From Prevotella sp. CAG:732 (GTDB lineage Bacteria > Bacteroidota > Bacteroidia > Bacteroidales > Bacteroidaceae), in the NCBI GenBank assembly GCA_000436035.1, contig FR893286.1, forward strand, positions 28,974-73,199: a DNA stretch of 44,226 bases. The letters run 5' to 3'. Under the pieces are notes generated by a model, which was not told the origin of the DNA, did no database searches, and saw only the letters and a program-made list of their open reading frames with translations. The translations under genes and the position numbers were made by a program. Numbering within the stretch: position 1 is the stretch's first letter; each line of letters starts with the position of its first letter. Below are positions 41,057 through 44,226 of the stretch, in pieces.

Positions 41057-42265
41057 TTACTCTTTCAGGCTCTGCTGATACCACTCATAGAGTTTCTCCA
41101 CGCCGTCCTCGATCTCCACCTTGTGGGTCCAACCGAGCGAGTGAAGCTTGCTCACGTCGATGAGCTTTCTAGGTGTGCCGTCTGGCTTGGTAGCATCAAA
41201 CTCCACGGTTCCCTCGAAGCCCACGGTCTTGACGATGAGCTGGGAGAGTTCACGGATGGTCAACTCCTTGCCTGTGCCCACATTGATGTGGCAGTTGCGT
41301 ATCTCGCCAAGCGAAGGGATGGCTCCACCACGACCCTCAGAGTTGTTGCGGTCAACGGCTCCATCCACCTTGGCACCATAGAATACGGAAGAGTACTTCT
41401 CAATGCCGATGATGTCCTTGAAATCGACGTTCAGGAGCACGTGAACGCTAGCATCCGCCATGTCCTCGCTCCAAAGGAACTCACGCAAAGGCTTGCCAGT
41501 GCCCCAGAGCACCACCTTATTATTATATATACCATAGAACTCCAGTGCCTTCAAGATGCGCTCGTGGTCGTTGTTACCATCCACGTTGCCCTCGCCGATG
41601 ATGGCACGGAGCTTGTCGGTAGGATTGATCGGACGCTTGTTCATATCCACCTCGATGCTCTTCCAGTCGCCCTCGTGGATGAGTTTCGCCAAGTAGATCT
41701 TGCGCATCATGGCAGGCATCACGTGGCTGTTCTCCAAGTGGAAGTTGTCGTTAGGACCATAGAGGTTGGTTGGCATCACGGCGATATAGTTGGTGCCATA
41801 CTGCAAGTTGTAGCTCTCACACATCTTCAAGCCAGCGATCTTGGCGATGGCATACTCCTCGTTGGTGTATTCCAGCGGAGAAGTCAGGAGCACGTCCTCC
41901 TTCATAGGCTGGGGCGCATCCTTAGGGTAGATGCAGGTAGAGCCGAGGAAGAGGAGTTTCTTCACGCCATGGCTGTAGGCATTGCTGATCACATTGCACT
42001 GCATCTTCATGTTCTGCATGATGAAGTCGGCACGATAGAGCGAGTTGGCCATGATGCCACCCACGAAGGCAGCGGCCAATACGACTGCGTCGGGGCGCTC
42101 CTCGTCAAAAAACTTCTGTACGGCATATTGGTCAGTCAAGTCCAACTCCTTGTGAGAACGGCCCACGAGGTTGTTGTATCCACGTTTCTTCAAGTTGTTC
42201 CAGATAGCGGAACCTACCAATCCATGATGACCAGCAATATAAATCTTACTATCCTTGCTCAGCAT
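41057..42265 (-). CDS. fcl: GDP-L-fucose synthase
   Basis: Converts GDP-4-keto-6-deoxymannose to GDP-L-fucose (epimerase and reductase). SDR with GHHGLVGS at 12-19, LGSTCIYP near 107-114, and Y138/K142 (EEYAIAK). Further motifs are FHLENSHVMPAMMRK and GTGKPLREFLWSEDMADA. At 402 residues it is longer than typical ~310-360; part of this is a segment near 288-320 (KYSSVFYGAKVDGAVDRNNS and neighbours). It is the first gene of the leftward cluster; a -7 TACTTTTG lies at 42313-42306. The partner gmd (GDP-mannose dehydratase) is not in the window. Confidence 0.94.
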   Translation of the reverse strand: MLSKDSKIYIAGHHGLVGSAIWNNLKKRGYNNLVGRSHKELDLTDQYAVQKFFDEERPDAVVLAAAFVGGIMANSLYRADFIMQNMKMQCNVISNAYSHGVKKLLFLGSTCIYPKDAPQPMKEDVLLTSPLEYTNEEYAIAKIAGLKMCESYNLQYGTNYIAVMPTNLYGPNDNFHLENSHVMPAMMRKIYLAKLIHEGDWKSIEVDMNKRPINPTDKLRAIIGEGNVDGNNDHERILKALEFYGIYNNKVVLWGTGKPLREFLWSEDMADASVHVLLNVDFKDIIGIEKYSSVFYGAKVDGAVDRNNSEGRGGAIPSLGEIRNCHINVGTGKELTIRELSQLIVKTVGFEGTVEFDATKPDGTPRKLIDVSKLHSLGWTHKVEIEDGVEKLYEWYQQSLKE

Positions 42266-42353
42266 TTTATAATATCTTTTTTAAAGTTGTTGTTGTTATT
42301 TTGTGCAAAAGTACTATTTTTCTCTCAAAGAATAAAATCTTTTTGGGATTTAT

Positions 42354-42384
42354 TTTGTATTTATCGCATTTTGTTGTACCTTTG
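42354..42384 (+). promoter_or_regulatory. Promoter of the lipoprotein gene
   Basis: TTTG (42354-42357), 19 bp, TACCTTTG (42377-42384), a full consensus match 23 bp before ATG 42407. It diverges from the fcl -7 element at 42313-42306. Confidence 0.8.
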
Positions 42385-42406
42385 CCAAAGAAATAAAAAG
42401 ACAAGA

Positions 42407-43249
42407 ATGAAAATTAAGACTCTTTTAATCATAACCATGGCATCTCTTGCCATGCTGTCTTGCCATCATGGTCCGAAGCCACAGAGGGTGAAGACCAACC
42501 TGCCTATCAGCATGTCGAAACCTGCCAAGGGCGACAAGGCGATCTATGGATTGGCGTGCATGGGCTGCTCCGACACCGCCGTCGTCCTGCTTCCCAATGG
42601 AGGCGGCGACCCTATCCGTTACAACATCCTCGATGCCACCCGCAACCATCAGGTATTTGGCGACATCGAGATTGGCGACTGGATTTGCGTGATGCCTTGC
42701 ACCGACAAGGATGACAAGAATGGTGCCGACATGGTGATCGATCTCGACAAGCTCAAGGCTACCTGGACCTATCAGGTGATGCCTCATCTCAGAGATGTCA
42801 CCCATCTCTCCAAGAGGCAGCAGCAGCGCATTCTCGCCAATATGCCCGACAGCATCGTGGAAACCTACATGATTCCGCGCGAATACGGTTTTACGCTCAA
42901 GCGAATGGGAGAAGCACGCTCCGTGGGAATGGTGGCGACCAACAGTTCGGTAGAGGATGACAGTCCTGTGGAATACCCTAAAGTTCCCCTTTACACAGAG
43001 TGGCACGCCTACAACGGCAAGCTGATCTTAGTGAAAGGAAGATACGAGTTTAATAATGTCGTTTTCAACGAGAAAACCACCTACGACACGCTTTCATTCG
43101 TCTATATGAAGGATGATTCGCTCGCTCTCCGTGATTCTCGGGGCAATATCCAGAGCTATCACCGCAAGGCCAATGCGCGGACTGCCAATGCCGCTGCCCT
43201 GAAAGCAGCCCTGAAAGCAGCGGAAAAAATCAAGGAAGAACTCAAATAA
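42407..43249 (+). CDS. Predicted lipoprotein of unknown function (280 aa)
   Basis: ATG 42407 gives MKIKTLLIITMASLAMLSC, a lipoprotein signal with a lipobox ending at Cys19. The open frame extends far upstream against fcl, but that part is a shadow of the opposite gene; the consensus promoter at 42354-42384 fixes this start. The mature part starts HHGPKPQRVKTNLPISM and contains YGLACMGCSDTAVVLLPN with a C-x-x-C, IEIGDWICVMP and TYMIPREYGFTLKRMGE. The tail has a short Ala/Lys-rich repeat (AALKAALKAAEKIKEELK). I do not recognise the family. A single gene with its own promoter and a terminator inside the facing HAD gene. Confidence 0.75.
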   Translation: MKIKTLLIITMASLAMLSCHHGPKPQRVKTNLPISMSKPAKGDKAIYGLACMGCSDTAVVLLPNGGGDPIRYNILDATRNHQVFGDIEIGDWICVMPCTDKDDKNGADMVIDLDKLKATWTYQVMPHLRDVTHLSKRQQQRILANMPDSIVETYMIPREYGFTLKRMGEARSVGMVATNSSVEDDSPVEYPKVPLYTEWHAYNGKLILVKGRYEFNNVVFNEKTTYDTLSFVYMKDDSLALRDSRGNIQSYHRKANARTANAAALKAALKAAEKIKEELK

Positions 43250-43297
43250 AGTTCATGCGTTCATCGCTTGAAATCTGAAAAAATCCTTGAAACAAGA

Positions 43298-44002
43298 CTA
43301 AACGAGATGGAGAATTTCCGAAAAATGAGTAATACGACGGAGGCGTTCATGTTCGAACTCCTCCGTTTTTTCATGCGCCCATATCGTATGAAATGGGATA
43401 TGAATGGCAGAAGCTCCTATCTTGAGGGCAGGCGCAATGTCGCTCTTGAAACTGTTGCCCACCATCACCAATTCCTCCGGCAGCACGCCCAACTCACGGC
43501 AAAGTCGGCGATAAGCCTCCGGTTTCTTGTCGCTCACGATGCTCACCACATCAAAATATCGCTGCAGTCCCGATCGCCAGAGTTTATTCTCCTGATCCTG
43601 CAGTTCGCCCTTGGTAAAGACCGCCAACTTATATTCCGTCTTTCTGAGTTTTGCCAAAGTCTCCTCCACCTCTTCGAGCGGTTTGGCATCCAGTCTCAGC
43701 AGCGTCTTTCCCAATTCCACCGCTCTGCCAATCACGCGGGCAGGTACCTTTCCGTCGCTCACCTTGATGGCATTTTCCACTAATGAGATGGTGAACGCCT
43801 TGACGCCATATCCCAAGTCCTCCATGTTTCCCCCTTCCGTCTCGAAGAGTGCAGCAGAGATTTCCTCCTTGCTTCCATAGTCAGAAAGCAAGTCACAGTA
43901 CTCAGCCTCCACTTCCTCGAAGTAAGTCTGCAAGGCCCAGAGGGTGTCGTCGGCATCAAAAGCGATTGCCTTGATATGATCCAGTTTTTTCATATTTCTC
44001 AT
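43298..44002 (-). CDS. HAD-family hydrolase (probable phosphatase)
   Basis: A haloacid-dehalogenase-like phosphatase of about 234 residues. Motif I FDADDTLW 15-22 (nucleophile Asp16, acid Asp18), motif II AVFTKG near 125-130, motif III Lys near KKPEAY, and motif IV VGNSFKSDI near 185. The cap between I and II is helical, as in subfamily I. ATG 43993 (MKKLDH) is as good a start as 44002. The gene converges with the lipoprotein gene and its 3' end carries that gene's terminator. The substrate is unknown. Confidence 0.88.
   Translation of the reverse strand: MRNMKKLDHIKAIAFDADDTLWALQTYFEEVEAEYCDLLSDYGSKEEISAALFETEGGNMEDLGYGVKAFTISLVENAIKVSDGKVPARVIGRAVELGKTLLRLDAKPLEEVEETLAKLRKTEYKLAVFTKGELQDQENKLWRSGLQRYFDVVSIVSDKKPEAYRRLCRELGVLPEELVMVGNSFKSDIAPALKIGASAIHIPFHTIWAHEKTEEFEHERLRRITHFSEILHLV
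43337..43371 (+). terminator. Intrinsic terminator of the lipoprotein gene, inside the HAD coding region
   Basis: ACGGAGG-C-GTTC-ATGTTC-GAAC-T-CCTCCGT followed by TTTTTT. The 11-bp stem with a six-T tail acts rightward. It lies within the last codons of the leftward HAD gene. Confidence 0.85.
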
Positions 44003-44194
44003 TTTTCATTTCTCATTTCTAATTTCTCATTATATAAGAACCCATCCGCAAAAATAATACTTTTCCCCGAACTGACAAAGAAAAACGCGCAACAATCTGC
44101 TAAAAGCGACTGCTGCACGTCCGTCATTCATTCAATCTTAATAGAGAATTACTTTTCAGAACCGAAAGTACGTATTTTTTATAAGTAATTGAGA

Positions 44195-44216
44195 ATGAGA
44201 TAAATTTTTATCTCAT
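44195..44216. repeat. AT-rich hairpin near the right edge
   Basis: ATGAGATAA (44195-44203) and TTATCTCAT (44208-44216) form a perfect short-loop inverted repeat. The rest of 44003-44226 is AT-rich and shows no gene. A terminator or an operator of a gene beyond the window is possible. Confidence 0.5.
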
Positions 44217-44226
44217 AAAAAGAAGA

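Noticed and set aside
41123..42406. Long N-terminal extension of the lipoprotein frame
   Set aside because: It runs antisense to fcl, and a consensus promoter plus a lipoprotein signal fix the start at 42407.

Overview
The window looks like chromosome of a gut Bacteroidales bacterium, most likely Segatella/Prevotella (S. copri-like). Evidence: repeated Bacteroidetes-type promoters (TTTG or TTG, 19-21 bp, TAnnTTTG), almost no Shine-Dalgarno sites, a SusC/SusD pair, LptD-like and DnaX proteins of Bacteroidetes type, a CCA-encoding tRNA-Arg(CCG), and a VapE plus HU-like pair typical of this order. The species is inferred from protein character only; no search was run.

Layout. 1-8.9 kb is housekeeping and transport: the dnaX 3' end, asnA (-), tRNA-Arg(CCG), pepT, a CPA2 cation:proton antiporter, a 44-aa membrane peptide, a P1B metal ATPase that lacks most of its nucleotide-binding domain (-), and a two-gene lysO lysine exporter (-) whose second gene is frameshifted by a 29-bp insertion. 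8.9-17.7 kb is accessory DNA: remnants of three AAA-type ATPase genes, a Fic protein with a 12-bp tandem repeat, a candidate structured ncRNA of about 394 nt with its own promoter and terminator, a four-gene glycan island (two glycosyltransferases, a phase-variable-looking acyltransferase with a G8 tract, and an unknown), and a vapE/HU-like module with two blocks of 22-bp repeats flanked by a pair of related 55-bp hairpins in inverted orientation.

17.7-27.1 kb holds a frameshifted M3 metallopeptidase, then a leftward susC-susD-metallophosphoesterase operon, a DUF362 gene remnant, and an araC regulator broken at a G6 tract. 27.3-31.4 kb is a complete TolC/HlyD/MFS tripartite efflux operon ending at a strong terminator. 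31.5-44 kb is mostly leftward: lptD, an HD-domain protein, a carboxyltransferase (oadA/pycB-like) whose biotinyl-like tail lacks the biotin lysine, an acidic unknown protein, rfbB, rfbD, rfbC and fcl (dTDP-L-rhamnose and GDP-L-fucose synthesis), then a rightward lipoprotein and a leftward HAD phosphatase that converge.

Themes. Envelope biology dominates: LPS export, sugar-nucleotide synthesis, glycosyl and acyl transfer, TonB-dependent uptake and efflux. Several genes carry frameshifts or deletions; some lie at homopolymers or short repeats and could be reversible or assembly errors, others are plain decay. The most unusual features are the vapE/HU module with its iteron-like arrays and paired hairpins, and the unidentified structured RNA between fic and the glycan island.
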